Source of the DNA: Marinifilum sp. D714
GTDB lineage: Bacteria; Bacteroidota; Bacteroidia; Bacteroidales; Marinifilaceae
DNA: 64,000 bases
Direction: 5' to 3'
Assembly: GCF_030851345.1 (NCBI RefSeq)
Contig: NZ_JALPNU010000015.1
Span: forward strand, 28,919 to 92,918
The notes below the pieces were generated by a model that was given only the letters and a program-made list of their open reading frames with translations, had not been told where the DNA came from and ran no database searches. Made by a program: the position numbers and the translations under genes. Each line of letters opens with the position of its first letter. The stretch's first letter is position 1. Of the stretch, positions 55,904 to 64,000 are shown piece after piece.

Positions 55904-56073
55904 TTTTCAAAATATTTAAGATTATTATTATCAAATTTTACGGATTCTTTTCTTTCACAATCTGTGCCAAAGCAATTTCATTGTCAATATTTCCGAATTG
56001 ATTCGAAAGAATTTTAAACATTGCTCATAGAAAGAATAAATATACTGAATTGCAATAATATATAGGCATAAAA

Positions 56074-56104
56074 AAATGTCAGCATGTATGACATACTGAC
56101 ATTT
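56074..56104 (-). terminator. secG-operon terminator
   Basis: AAATGTCAG (56074-56082) pairs with CTGACATTT (56096-56104) with an inner ATGT/ACAT pairing. On the minus strand it runs into T residues. It separates secG from groES. Confidence 0.85.
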
Positions 56105-56130
56105 CTATATTGTAAGAAAATTTCTTTCTT

Positions 56131-56472
56131 CTATTTTGCTGTATCCTGTTCAGTTGCTGCAGCATCAGTTGGAAATGCTGGCATTTCTGGAGTAGTTTCA
56201 GTCTCGTTTAATTGTTGTTCAATTTGAGACTTGTCTTCACGAATTTCTTCGCGAGGAATAGTAACTGCAGCTACAAGACAAAGGAATAAAAGACCTCCTG
56301 CAAGAGTCCAAGTAGCTTTTTCAAGAAAATCGGTAGTTTTCTTAACTCCCATAATTTGGTTCGAAGATGAAAAGTTAGATGCTAATCCACCTCCTTTTGA
56401 GTTTTGTACTAATACAATTAAGATTAGAAGTACACAAACAATCAAAATCAATACTGAAACAAAGGTATACAT
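56131..56472 (-). CDS. secG: preprotein translocase subunit SecG
   Basis: 113 residues: TM1 (about 2-23), the conserved KGGGLASNFSSSNQIMG loop (about 26-42), TM2 (about 52-70), and an acidic C-terminal tail (EREDKSQIEQQLNETETT...). Stimulates SecYEG export. Last gene of the sigma-54 activator-lptE-helical protein-secG group, and 6 nt after the previous gene. Confidence 0.93.
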   Translation of the reverse strand: MYTFVSVLILIVCVLLILIVLVQNSKGGGLASNFSSSNQIMGVKKTTDFLEKATWTLAGGLLFLCLVAAVTIPREEIREDKSQIEQQLNETETTPEMPAFPTDAAATEQDTAK

Positions 56473-56478
56473 ACTTAT

Positions 56479-57465
56479 TTATTTACTATTTTTTAATTTT
56501 TCTATTTTCTCAATCTGACTCGCAAAGTAAACGTTTTTTTCGGGATTTTTCAACTCTAATTTACGATAAACAGCAATTGCTTTATCAAACAACCTCTGTT
56601 TCACATATATAGATGCTAAAGTTTCGCTCATAAAACTGTCATTTTCACGCACACTGTCGACAGAAATATCCTCTTGTTTATCAGCTACTTTAATATTTCG
56701 CTGAATTGATGGCTCATTTTGAATGAAATTATCAATAAGGTCGAGATTTTTCTTCTTAGGTTCTGCTGATTTTTCAGGCTCAGAATTCGATGTTTCTTCA
56801 CCTTTATCTACAACCTCCATCCAATCGGTAAAACTGTGATTCTCGTCTATCGATTTCTCTTCTTCCTGATCTTCGTTTTCTTTTAGTGTATACAAATTGC
56901 CACCGTAACCGATATGATACACTTCAGTTGCCGCTGCCAACAAATCAGATTCCGATTTTTCCTGTGTTTTCTCTTCTTCCGGTTTAGATTCCTCCCCTAT
57001 TGGTTCACCTCCTGGCTCATTCAATTCAAGAATTTCATCATTGGTAAGACGACCGCTATCCGCAAGAATTTCCTTCTCTTCGTTTTCAACAATACTTACT
57101 TCAGATGATAATTCAAAAAGTTCTTCCCCTGTAGGTTCTTGAATACTTGCACTGTCAACTTCCAAATTATTTTCTTGTTCTCTGGCCACCTCCACCGATT
57201 CTGTTCTTTCAAATGGAACCAGTTTCAATCTATCATTTAAAAGCAAGTATAGCTGCCTTCTATCGGATATGTATAGTGATGAATTTCTTAACTCTTCCTT
57301 GAATCGAATGCTCTGACTATCATTAAGGTTTTTAAGCAGTAACAAGTGAGCTACTTCAAAAAATGGATATTTTTCCACCAGATACTTTAATTCTCTGTGG
57401 CTGAATTTATCCATTGTTTTTGAATCTTTAACCCAATCTTGTATTCTACTTTGTTCCATAATCAT
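56479..57465 (-). CDS. acidic helical protein, function unknown
   Basis: 328 residues, cytosolic, no signal peptide. N-terminus RIQDWVKDSKTMDKFSHRELKYLVEKYPFFEVAHLLLLKNL, then a long Glu-rich low-complexity middle (about 85-260), then a TPR-like end (ETLASIYVKQRLFDKAIAVYRKLELKNPEKNVYFASQIE). The start codon ATG at 57465 overlaps the lptE stop, so they are coupled; ATG at 57459 (MEQ) is an alternative. A conserved neighbour of lptE and secG, but its role is unknown. Confidence 0.8.
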   Translation of the reverse strand: MIMEQSRIQDWVKDSKTMDKFSHRELKYLVEKYPFFEVAHLLLLKNLNDSQSIRFKEELRNSSLYISDRRQLYLLLNDRLKLVPFERTESVEVAREQENNLEVDSASIQEPTGEELFELSSEVSIVENEEKEILADSGRLTNDEILELNEPGGEPIGEESKPEEEKTQEKSESDLLAAATEVYHIGYGGNLYTLKENEDQEEEKSIDENHSFTDWMEVVDKGEETSNSEPEKSAEPKKKNLDLIDNFIQNEPSIQRNIKVADKQEDISVDSVRENDSFMSETLASIYVKQRLFDKAIAVYRKLELKNPEKNVYFASQIEKIEKLKNSK

Positions 57466-57977
57466 TACCAGTTTACAACTGCCTCGTTGTAAATATCATC
57501 AATAATTTGCTCTAAAATATCGTTAAGAAGTGTTTCTTCTACATCTGTCAACTGATCCATACTGTCATAATCAGCAAACGCAGAAAAACTCTTGTCAAAA
57601 TCATTCTCACTTTCAATTTCGTTGGTAAATCGCACTTTAATGGTAACCGTTAATCGGTTTGTAGCTGCAATTTCACCTGCCTTAATATCCAATGCCTGAG
57701 TTCTATATCCTGTAATTTCACCTTCAAAATTAAGATGTCCTTCTCCATCGACTATTTCATCCAAAGAAGTCTGACTTCTAAATTTCTCCTTTAATTCTTC
57801 TGTAAATCGATTACTTAAATTCGGATTTACCAATGGAGCACGATTCGGAAAATATTGCACTGAAAAAGTCTTAACTTTCTCTGATAATGTTCCACCTGTA
57901 AACGAATACGAAACCTTACAAGCCACGGCTAAAACAACAACACAAAGGCTTAAAACAAATACTTTAATAAACTTCAT
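57465..57977 (-). CDS. lptE: LPS-assembly lipoprotein LptE
   Basis: 170 residues. Signal peptide with lipobox LAVAC (Cys20), then the LptE core with KTFSVQYFPNRAPLVNPNLSNRFTEELKEKF and the GHLNFEGEITGYRTQA strand. It forms the plug with LptD in the outer membrane that puts LPS on the cell surface. PF04390 type (family identification from memory). Downstream of the sigma-54 activator and coupled to the next gene by overlap. Confidence 0.88.
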   Translation of the reverse strand: MKFIKVFVLSLCVVVLAVACKVSYSFTGGTLSEKVKTFSVQYFPNRAPLVNPNLSNRFTEELKEKFRSQTSLDEIVDGEGHLNFEGEITGYRTQALDIKAGEIAATNRLTVTIKVRFTNEIESENDFDKSFSAFADYDSMDQLTDVEETLLNDILEQIIDDIYNEAVVNW

Positions 57978-58012
57978 ATATGAAAAATAAAAATAGCAAT
58001 AATTTATAATAA

Positions 58013-59254
58013 TTAACCAATATCGTACTCTTTGATTTTACGATACAATGTTCTCTCCGATATTCCTAAATCCTGAGCTGCATATTTACGCTTTCCATTG
58101 TGTTTATCCAAAGCTTTTTTAATCAACTCAATTTCTTTTTCTTCTAAGGATAAGGATTCTTCAACAAAAACTTCAGTATCCTGAATTACTGAATCATCAG
58201 GCGTAGAAATATTAACCGTTGGCTGCTTTACAGGCTGATGCTGCACGATATCCATTTCCTGATCTTCATACAATTTACGAATCAGCATGGCATTGTCTTT
58301 CTGTAAATCTGCAGAATCACCATCCTTTTGCATTAAATCAAATACCAACTTCTTTAAATCCGACATGTCTTTTTTCATATCGAACAAAACTTGATACAAA
58401 ATCTCCCTTTCCGATGAAAAACTTTGTTCTTGCTTTTTGTTCTCCTTGTAAATCGCAGGCAACATATGCTCGTCACTCACAGGAAGATAAGTCTGTAAAT
58501 TTTCAGCATTAATCTGTCTTTCCTTCTCGATTATGGAAATTTGCTCGGTAATATTCTTTAGTTGTCGGATGTTACCAGGCCATCGATATGATTTCAACAT
58601 TTGCTGAGCACCTTCATCCAGCCTTAGCGGTGGCATTCTGTATTTTTCTGCAAAATCCTGGGCAAATTTTCGAAACAACAAGTGAATATCATCCTGACGC
58701 TCACGCAAAGGCGGCATCGAAATCGGAACTGTATTCAATCGATAATACAAATCTTCACGAAACTTACCATCTTTTACCGATTTTGGGATGTTTACATTGG
58801 TTGCAGCAACCACTCTTACATTGGTTCTTAGCACCTTTGATGAACCAACTTTTATGAATTCTCCAGTTTCCAAAACACGCAACAGCCTTACTTGCGTTGA
58901 TAAAGGCAACTCACCAATCTCGTCCAAAAAAATGGTTCCTTTATCAGCCACTTCAAAATATCCTTTTCTGTCGGATAAAGCACCTGTAAAAGCACCTTTT
59001 TCATGTCCAAACAGTTCCGAATCGATTGTTCCTTCTGGAATTGCACCACAGTTTACTGCAATGTAAGGCGCATGTTTTCTTGAACTGAACTGATGAATAA
59101 TTTGAGGGAACACCTCTTTACCAGTACCACTTTCACCTGTAATTAGCACTGATAAATCGGTAGGTGCAACCTGAACCGCAATATCAATCGCACGATTCAA
59201 AGCGTAAGAATTCCCAATTATTCCGAATCTTTGTTTAATTTTTTGTACTTCCAT
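58013..59254 (-). CDS. sigma-54-dependent transcriptional activator
   Basis: 413 residues from the ATG at 59254 (a TTG one codon earlier gives one more residue). No receiver domain: AAA+ domain begins near residue 10, Walker A GESGTGKE (40-47), GAFTGA loop (87-92) for sigma-54 contact, Walker B and arginine-finger region RLLRVLETGEF..., and a C-terminal Fis-type HTH (AAQDLGISERTLYRKIKEYDI). A linker of about 100 residues lies between. Lacking a sensor, it may be controlled by a partner or by level. Conserved next to lptE and secG in Bacteroidota. Confidence 0.93.
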   Translation of the reverse strand: MEVQKIKQRFGIIGNSYALNRAIDIAVQVAPTDLSVLITGESGTGKEVFPQIIHQFSSRKHAPYIAVNCGAIPEGTIDSELFGHEKGAFTGALSDRKGYFEVADKGTIFLDEIGELPLSTQVRLLRVLETGEFIKVGSSKVLRTNVRVVAATNVNIPKSVKDGKFREDLYYRLNTVPISMPPLRERQDDIHLLFRKFAQDFAEKYRMPPLRLDEGAQQMLKSYRWPGNIRQLKNITEQISIIEKERQINAENLQTYLPVSDEHMLPAIYKENKKQEQSFSSEREILYQVLFDMKKDMSDLKKLVFDLMQKDGDSADLQKDNAMLIRKLYEDQEMDIVQHQPVKQPTVNISTPDDSVIQDTEVFVEESLSLEEKEIELIKKALDKHNGKRKYAAQDLGISERTLYRKIKEYDIG

Positions 59255-59311
59255 CAAATCTCAAGTCTTGAAATTAAAATGTACAGCATGAAATTTTTTC
59301 ATACTACCTGA

Positions 59312-59319
59312 CAAAATTA
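59312..59319 (-). promoter_or_regulatory. -7 box of the sigma-54 activator operon
   Basis: TAATTTTG on the minus strand, a perfect TAnnTTTG, 58 nt upstream of the start codon at 59254. The operon probably extends through lptE and secG. Confidence 0.55.
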
Positions 59320-59441
59320 CAATTTTTTACTTTTAATTTAATCTACAATCATTCTTAATATCTCTAAAGAATGTTAATTTTAGTATCCTTTTTTACATCG
59401 AAACGTAATGAACTTATAATTCGATTACAAATACAAGTACG

Positions 59442-60608
59442 ATGGCGTTACAACTCGAAAACCTTAAAGAATCAAATGAATTTTTAAATATTTTATTTGA
59501 TAATATTACCTCTGCTCTTTTCATTGTCGATCAATCAGCTAAAATTGAAAATGTGAACGATTCATTCTCCATTCTTTTTCAAAAAAGAGAAGAACAAATT
59601 GTAGGAGAACTATGTGGCAATGCCTTGGGGTGTGTTTTTGCTGTTGAGGAAGGTAAAGATTGTGGAACAACAAGCAATTGTTCCAACTGCAAATTACGAA
59701 AGGATATTCTCAAAACCATGTCAGAGAAAGTTCCAACATATAGAAACAAACTCAGCAGAGATTTTTATACCTCGCAAACTAAAGATTCGAAGCATTTTCT
59801 TTATTCTACCAAGTTTATCCAGTTTCATGGCAAAAAATATACTTTAATCATAGTTGATGATCACACAGAATTAGAGAATCAAAGAAGACAACTTGAAGAG
59901 CAAAACGAAACACTAAAAAGTTTGAATGAGCAAAAGTCTAAATTCCTTGGAATAGCTGCTCACGATTTAAGGAATCCAATTGGAGCAATCAGCTCATTTT
60001 CCGAAATCTTGTTAGACTCAGGAAACGAATTTCCTTTAGATGAAAAAAAAGAATTACTGACATTAATTAAGGATAGTAGTCAATTCTCACTTCAATTGCT
60101 AAACGAATTACTTGATATCTCAAATATCGAACGAGGTAAGCTTGATCTGGATAAGAATGAAGAAAACATCTCACAAATGGTAATAGATGTTATAAAAATC
60201 AACAAGGTTTTTGCCAGAAAAAAGAACATCAAAATTATCAATAAGGTAAAAATAGAAAATTCAACAGTCAGTATAGATAAAAGTAAAATTGAGCAAGTGC
60301 TGCACAATTTATTAAGCAATGCCATAAAATATTCTACTCCACATACTACCATCACTGTTGATATTAAAGATCGAATCACAAATTTCGAAATCAGTGTTAA
60401 AGACCAAGGTGTTGGAATTCCAAAATCCGAACTATCGAAACTTTTTACCGAATTCGGAACCACAAGTGCTAAAACCACCGCTAATGAAAGCAGCACTGGA
60501 TTGGGATTAGCCATCGCTAAAAAAATCGTTAACAGTCATGGTGGAGAAATAATGGCCAAAAGTAAATTGAACGAAGGTTCTGAATTTTTATTTACTTTGC
60601 CTAAATAA
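59442..60608 (+). CDS. cytosolic PAS-domain histidine kinase with Cys cluster
   Basis: 388 residues, no TM. N-terminal PAS domain (about 12-140) containing five Cys: C58, C64, C74 (in DCGTT), C80 and C83 (NCSNC), spaced CX5CX9CX5CX2C. Then a coiled coil (about 143-165), HisKA with phospho-His174 (AAHDLRNPIG), and HATPase (N box LLSNAIKYS, G boxes DQGVGIP and GLGLAIAKK). Cys cluster suggests redox, metal or heme/Fe-S sensing. No cognate regulator adjacent; an orphan kinase, 18 nt before kdsB. Confidence 0.88.
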   Translation: MALQLENLKESNEFLNILFDNITSALFIVDQSAKIENVNDSFSILFQKREEQIVGELCGNALGCVFAVEEGKDCGTTSNCSNCKLRKDILKTMSEKVPTYRNKLSRDFYTSQTKDSKHFLYSTKFIQFHGKKYTLIIVDDHTELENQRRQLEEQNETLKSLNEQKSKFLGIAAHDLRNPIGAISSFSEILLDSGNEFPLDEKKELLTLIKDSSQFSLQLLNELLDISNIERGKLDLDKNEENISQMVIDVIKINKVFARKKNIKIINKVKIENSTVSIDKSKIEQVLHNLLSNAIKYSTPHTTITVDIKDRITNFEISVKDQGVGIPKSELSKLFTEFGTTSAKTTANESSTGLGLAIAKKIVNSHGGEIMAKSKLNEGSEFLFTLPK

Positions 60609-60626
60609 TTTATAACAAAAAAGTAA

Positions 60627-61376
60627 ATGAGATTCATAGGAATTATTCCAGCAAGATATGCTTCAACCAGATTCCCTGGAAAACCTTTAGCCGATATTCA
60701 TGGCAAAACAATGATTCAACGAGTTTATGAACAAACTTTATTGGCAATTGATGAAGTGTGGGTTGCTACGGATGACGAGAGAATTAAAACCGCAGTAGAA
60801 ACATTTGGTGGAAATGTTGTAATGACCTCTGCTGACCACCAAAGTGGAACAGATCGAATTGCAGAAGCTGTTGCTACAATTTCCAAATCGAATCAACAAG
60901 AATATGATGTTGTGATCAATATTCAAGGAGATGAACCATTTATTCAACCTGAACAAATTGAATCGGTAAAAGCATGTTTTGATTCACCGAATACTCAAAT
61001 TGCCACATTGGTAAAACAAATCTCTAGTCAGGAAGATATATTCGACCCGAATAAGGTGAAGGCTGTAATTAGTAATGATCAGAAAGCTCTTTATTTTAGT
61101 CGATCTCCAATTCCGTTTCAAAGAGGTGTAGAAAAAGAGGATTGGCTAAACAGTGGAACATTCTACAAGCATATTGGAATGTATGCCTACAAAAGTGAGG
61201 TGCTACAAGAAATTACTAAAATAGAACAAAGCAGTCTGGAGCTTTCAGAATCATTGGAGCAACTTCGCTGGCTAGAAAATGGATATTGGATTCAGACAGA
61301 TATTACCGAACACGAATCTATTGGAATAGACACACTAGAAGATTTAGAACGAATTAAGAAAATGGGACTTTTATAG
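60627..61376 (+). CDS. kdsB: CMP-Kdo synthetase
   Basis: 3-deoxy-D-manno-octulosonate cytidylyltransferase, activating Kdo for LPS. 249 residues: N-terminal GIIPARYASTRFPGKPLADI nucleotide motif (4-23), ATDDERI, GTDRIAEAV, INIQGDEPFI, and SRSPIPFQR. Standard length. The Kdo product joins the LPS path with LptE made nearby. Confidence 0.96.
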   Translation: MRFIGIIPARYASTRFPGKPLADIHGKTMIQRVYEQTLLAIDEVWVATDDERIKTAVETFGGNVVMTSADHQSGTDRIAEAVATISKSNQQEYDVVINIQGDEPFIQPEQIESVKACFDSPNTQIATLVKQISSQEDIFDPNKVKAVISNDQKALYFSRSPIPFQRGVEKEDWLNSGTFYKHIGMYAYKSEVLQEITKIEQSSLELSESLEQLRWLENGYWIQTDITEHESIGIDTLEDLERIKKMGLL

Positions 61377-61490
61377 TCCCTTTTTTATGCTTTAACTTTT
61401 CTTTAAGGATTATTAGGGAGACCTTAACCACCTTCGTTCTTTGCAGATTGTAAATTTGTGATGTATCTTCAAATACAATTACAAAAGCTC
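61377..61490 (+). promoter_or_regulatory. promoter of the second RprXY-like pair, three phased TTAA sites
   Basis: TTTAAC (61391-61396), TTTAAG (61402-61407) and CTTAAC (61423-61428) have TTAA cores at 61392, 61403 and 61424, steps of 11 and 21 bp. A perfect -7 box TAAATTTG follows at 61451-61458, 23 nt after the last core. The -7 box rules out starts at 61458-61463. Confidence 0.6.
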
Positions 61491-63065
61491 ATGAGTAAAA
61501 AGCTAATTACAGGTTTAATCATTTTAATGAGTGTTTCCTTACTCGGAATTATTGCAGTGCAAATTCTTTGGATAAGAAATGCTATTTCCATTGAAGAAAG
61601 AACCTTTGATGCCAATATCAACAAGGCCCTTCATAAAATTGTGGATAAGCTTGAAAAAAGTGAGGAAGTTATATTTCTGACCAAAGGCCTGCCAAACCAT
61701 TCTCAAGAGAATATAGAAATTAAGCACTTTCTCGAGTCAGGGAAAAAAGTTGGTCAAAATGTAATCAAAATCAAAACAGGGAAAACAATAAATGGGAAAA
61801 CTTCCTATAAAATAGATTCCGATTCCCAAGTAATTGTGATGGAATCCAAGTCTGGAAATCTTAATCTATGGCATCCCAGACATAAAATGGACTCTATTTT
61901 CAAAATAGATGTTCATGTAGAAACCAGAGATACCATTATAAGAGCAAAGCGAAAGGAAAAGCATATTGAAAACATCTTCAGCAAAGTAATGTATGAATTC
62001 AAAAACAAGGATGTTTCCATTGATGAAAGAATAGATTTTGAACAACTTCCTAACCTAATCAATTCTGAGCTTAAAAATTACAATATTGATTCAGATTTCA
62101 ATTTCGCAATTTTTACAGGTGAGCCACTACATCTAATTCATTCTTCAGATAGCAGCTATAATGAAATCTTAAAAAACTCGGAATATAAAATCAATTTATT
62201 TCCTAACGATATTGTATTCACCAATCAGATTTTATCCCTCGATTTTATCGATAGGTTTAGCCTGATCTACAAATCAATATTACCACTTCTTATTTTATCA
62301 GGAATATTCACGATTTTCATTGTTGTAACATTTGTCAACGCAGTATTTTTAATCCTAAAGCAGAAACGCATTAGTGACATCAAATCCGATTTCATCAATA
62401 ATATTACCCACGAATTTAAAACTCCTATAGCTACCATTGGGTTGGCATCCGATTCTATCAATAATCCAAAAGTAATAGGTAATCCCGATAGAATCAGATA
62501 TTTTACAGGTATCATTAAGGATGAGAATTTTAGAATGAACAAACAGGTAGAAAACATTCTTCAACTATCATTATTCGGAAAACATGAATTAAAACTGAAC
62601 CTACAGGCCTGTCATTTGAATGAAATCATTCAAAAAGCTGCTGAGCATATCCAATTGCAAATTGATGAGAAAAATGGCAGTTTAACAACAAGTCTTAATG
62701 CCATTAATGATATTACGAATGTTGATGAAGTTCATTTTCTAAATGTGCTTTTCAATTTATTCGATAATGCAATAAAATACTCGAACCAAGAACCTAAAAT
62801 TGAAATCAGCACAGAGAATAATAATGAATCCCTCTTAATTACAATCAAAGATTCGGGTATAGGAATGAATTCAAAAACGATAAAAAGAATATTTAAGAAA
62901 TTTTATCGTGCCGAAACAGGAAATATTCATAGTGTTAAAGGATTTGGTTTGGGATTAAGTTATGTGAAGTTAGTAATTGATCGTCATAATGGATCAATTG
63001 ATGTTGAAAGTAAACCAGGTCAAGGTACAAGTATCAAGTTATCCTTACCTCTAAGTAAAATATAA
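61491..63065 (+). CDS. RprX-like sensor histidine kinase (second copy)
   Basis: 524 residues from the ATG at 61491; earlier in-frame starts (GTG 61458, ATG 61461) overlap or lie at the promoter. TM1 (about 5-25), periplasmic sensor of about 230 residues, TM2 (about 265-290), HisKA with NNITHEFKTPIAT, HATPase with LFDNAIKYS, DSGIGMN and GFGLGLSYV. Strongly similar to the 31718 kinase in architecture and motifs. Stop overlaps the regulator's ATG by one base. Confidence 0.92.
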   Translation: MSKKLITGLIILMSVSLLGIIAVQILWIRNAISIEERTFDANINKALHKIVDKLEKSEEVIFLTKGLPNHSQENIEIKHFLESGKKVGQNVIKIKTGKTINGKTSYKIDSDSQVIVMESKSGNLNLWHPRHKMDSIFKIDVHVETRDTIIRAKRKEKHIENIFSKVMYEFKNKDVSIDERIDFEQLPNLINSELKNYNIDSDFNFAIFTGEPLHLIHSSDSSYNEILKNSEYKINLFPNDIVFTNQILSLDFIDRFSLIYKSILPLLILSGIFTIFIVVTFVNAVFLILKQKRISDIKSDFINNITHEFKTPIATIGLASDSINNPKVIGNPDRIRYFTGIIKDENFRMNKQVENILQLSLFGKHELKLNLQACHLNEIIQKAAEHIQLQIDEKNGSLTTSLNAINDITNVDEVHFLNVLFNLFDNAIKYSNQEPKIEISTENNNESLLITIKDSGIGMNSKTIKRIFKKFYRAETGNIHSVKGFGLGLSYVKLVIDRHNGSIDVESKPGQGTSIKLSLPLSKI

Positions 63066-63769
63066 TGGTAGAACCAATTAGAATACTACTTGTCGAAGAC
63101 GAAACGAATTTTGGTGCAGTAATGAAAAATTATCTGGAGATTTCAGATTTTAAAGTAACATTATGCATTAATGGCAAAGAAGGTCTTAAAGCATTTACAT
63201 CACATCAATTCGACATTTGCATTTTAGATGTTATGATGCCAGAAATGGATGGATTCACATTAGCAAAAGAAATAAAACTCAAAAATGCGGATATGCCAAT
63301 AATATTCTTAACTGCTAAAACACTTAAAGAAGATATCATTCAAGGATATCGCATAGGTGCCGATGATTATATAACCAAACCATTCGATTCTGAATTATTA
63401 ATTTATAAGATAAAGGCGATCTTATCCAGAAACAATGGTAATTCATCCTCATATAAAACAGTATTTTCGATAGGTAAATTTAGGTTTGATTCAAACCTTA
63501 GAATTTTAAGTATTGACAATGTTGAGCAGAAACTGTCTCCCAAAGAAGCAGAATTATTAAAACTTTTAGCTGAAAATATCAATCAGATTCTACCTCGTGA
63601 AACGGCCTTAAAAAGCATTTGGGGCGATGATAATTTTTACACGACACGAAGTATGGATGTATACATTACAAAGCTTAGAAAATACTTAAAAGCCGATGCT
63701 GATTTGTCCATTGAAAACATACATGGGAGTGGTTTTAGACTATTACAAATTAACGCACCTTATAATTAG
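63065..63769 (+). CDS. RprY-like OmpR-family response regulator (second copy)
   Basis: 234 residues: receiver domain with acidic residues E11-D12-E13 and phospho-Asp D55 (CILDVMMP), Lys in DYITKPF, and a winged-helix DNA-binding domain (KLSPKEAELLKLLAENINQ...). Its wing resembles that of the first copy (SMDVYITKLRKYLK versus SMDVYITKLRKHLK), so the two may bind related sites. Translationally coupled to the kinase. Confidence 0.93.
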   Translation: MVEPIRILLVEDETNFGAVMKNYLEISDFKVTLCINGKEGLKAFTSHQFDICILDVMMPEMDGFTLAKEIKLKNADMPIIFLTAKTLKEDIIQGYRIGADDYITKPFDSELLIYKIKAILSRNNGNSSSYKTVFSIGKFRFDSNLRILSIDNVEQKLSPKEAELLKLLAENINQILPRETALKSIWGDDNFYTTRSMDVYITKLRKYLKADADLSIENIHGSGFRLLQINAPYN

Positions 63770-63910
63770 ATTTTGTAATACCTTCTGTATTGCAATAGGG
63801 CCAGGCAAGTGCTATCCTAATTTGCCCATTAGGTTCTATCGCTATGGCCTGATAGCTCGGTGTGGGTAGTTGTTTTAAATTTCCGGTCACCTTAAGTTTA
63901 CAGCAAAAAA
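63770..63910. other. gap before the rRNA terminator
   Basis: An open frame on the minus strand spans this and part of the 5S gene, but it overlaps rRNA and I do not call it a gene. Nothing else recognised. Confidence 0.35.
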
Positions 63911-63944
63911 AAAGAGTCTCACTCCAATTGGAATAAGACTCTTT
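63911..63944 (-). terminator. rRNA operon terminator
   Basis: AAAGAGTCT (63911-63919) pairs with AGACTCTTT (63936-63944), an inner CCAATTGG strengthens it, and on the minus strand nine T follow. Confidence 0.9.
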
Positions 63945-63950
63945 AAAGGT

Positions 63951-64000
63951 TGGCGTCGACCTACTCTCCCACATCTCTGCAGTACCATCGGCGCTAACGG
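63951..64000 (-). rRNA. 5S ribosomal RNA, 3' end (partial)
   Basis: On the minus strand the sequence reads GGTACTGCAGAGATGTGGGA, then GAGTAGGTCGACGCCA, which is the conserved 3' part of bacterial 5S rRNA. A strong terminator follows. The rest, and presumably 23S and 16S, lie beyond the right edge. Confidence 0.9.

Noticed and set aside
55904..56073. TTGGCAC sequence before groES as a sigma-54 promoter
   Set aside because: The -12 element is missing at the required distance (TTGTG at the wrong spacing), so it does not fit.
55904..56130. CIRCE/HrcA operator before groES
   Set aside because: No inverted repeat of the CIRCE type is present in the upstream region.
63750..63974. 74-residue minus-strand frame next to the 5S gene
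   Set aside because: It overlaps the rRNA 3' end and its terminator, a classic false call.

Overview
The window looks like chromosomal DNA of a Bacteroidota bacterium, most likely an anaerobic or facultative marine member of the Bacteroidales/Marinilabiliales. Reasons: AT-rich DNA; promoters with the Bacteroidota -7 box TAnnTTTG and sometimes a TTTG box about 19 nt upstream; lysine-fermentation genes; an ExbB-ExbD-ExbD cluster; FecI/FecR/STN-type TonB receptor genes; RprX/RprY-like two-component systems; and the order sigma-54 activator - lptE - helical protein - secG - groES - groEL. The species cannot be fixed from sequence alone.

Layout. 1-1.6 kb (minus): atoD, kal and the start of kce, part of a lysine-to-butyrate pathway. 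2-13 kb: secreted M28 peptidase, membrane zinc protease, acyltransferase, three small unknown proteins, aspS, tadA, deoD, aroA, apt. 13.4-22 kb: two envelope proteins, dprA, gdhA, tatD, asparaginase, a TonB-energising operon and tRNA-Arg(CCG). 22-31 kb: leuS, two tandem YitT proteins, an M23 protein, purN, and acpP-fabF-rnc. 31.7-35 kb: an RprXY-like kinase/regulator pair facing a secreted charged protein. 35-38.6 kb: lepA, then an unusually repeat-rich gap and a DUF6261-like gene.

38.9-43.9 kb is the accessory core: a double-glycine peptide export locus on the minus strand (HTH regulator, HlyD-type adaptor, C39-peptidase ABC exporter, two GG-leader peptides, and a 40-residue single-TM protein that could confer immunity). 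Two promoters in it, one before the exporter genes and one before the peptide genes, carry the same 19-bp palindrome exactly 9 nt upstream of the -7 box. Upstream of the locus lie three LytTR-like direct repeats at an exact 21-bp period. To my eye this is the best candidate for an undescribed system.

43.9-49 kb: lipoprotein plus sigma/anti-sigma/TonB receptor operon. 49-53.9 kb: unknown helical proteins, a BlaI repressor with an M56-M23 fusion sensor and a double operator, and a lipoprotein. 54-59.3 kb: groEL, groES, secG, lptE and a sigma-54 activator. 59.4-63.8 kb: Cys-rich PAS kinase, kdsB, and a second RprXY-like pair. The window ends in the 3' end of a 5S rRNA on the minus strand, so an rRNA operon lies beyond it. 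The promoter of the second RprX-like kinase and that of the charged secreted protein at 34.4-35.1 kb share an identical three-site TTAA layout (11 and 21 bp steps, 24 nt from the -7 box), suggesting one regulator acts on both.
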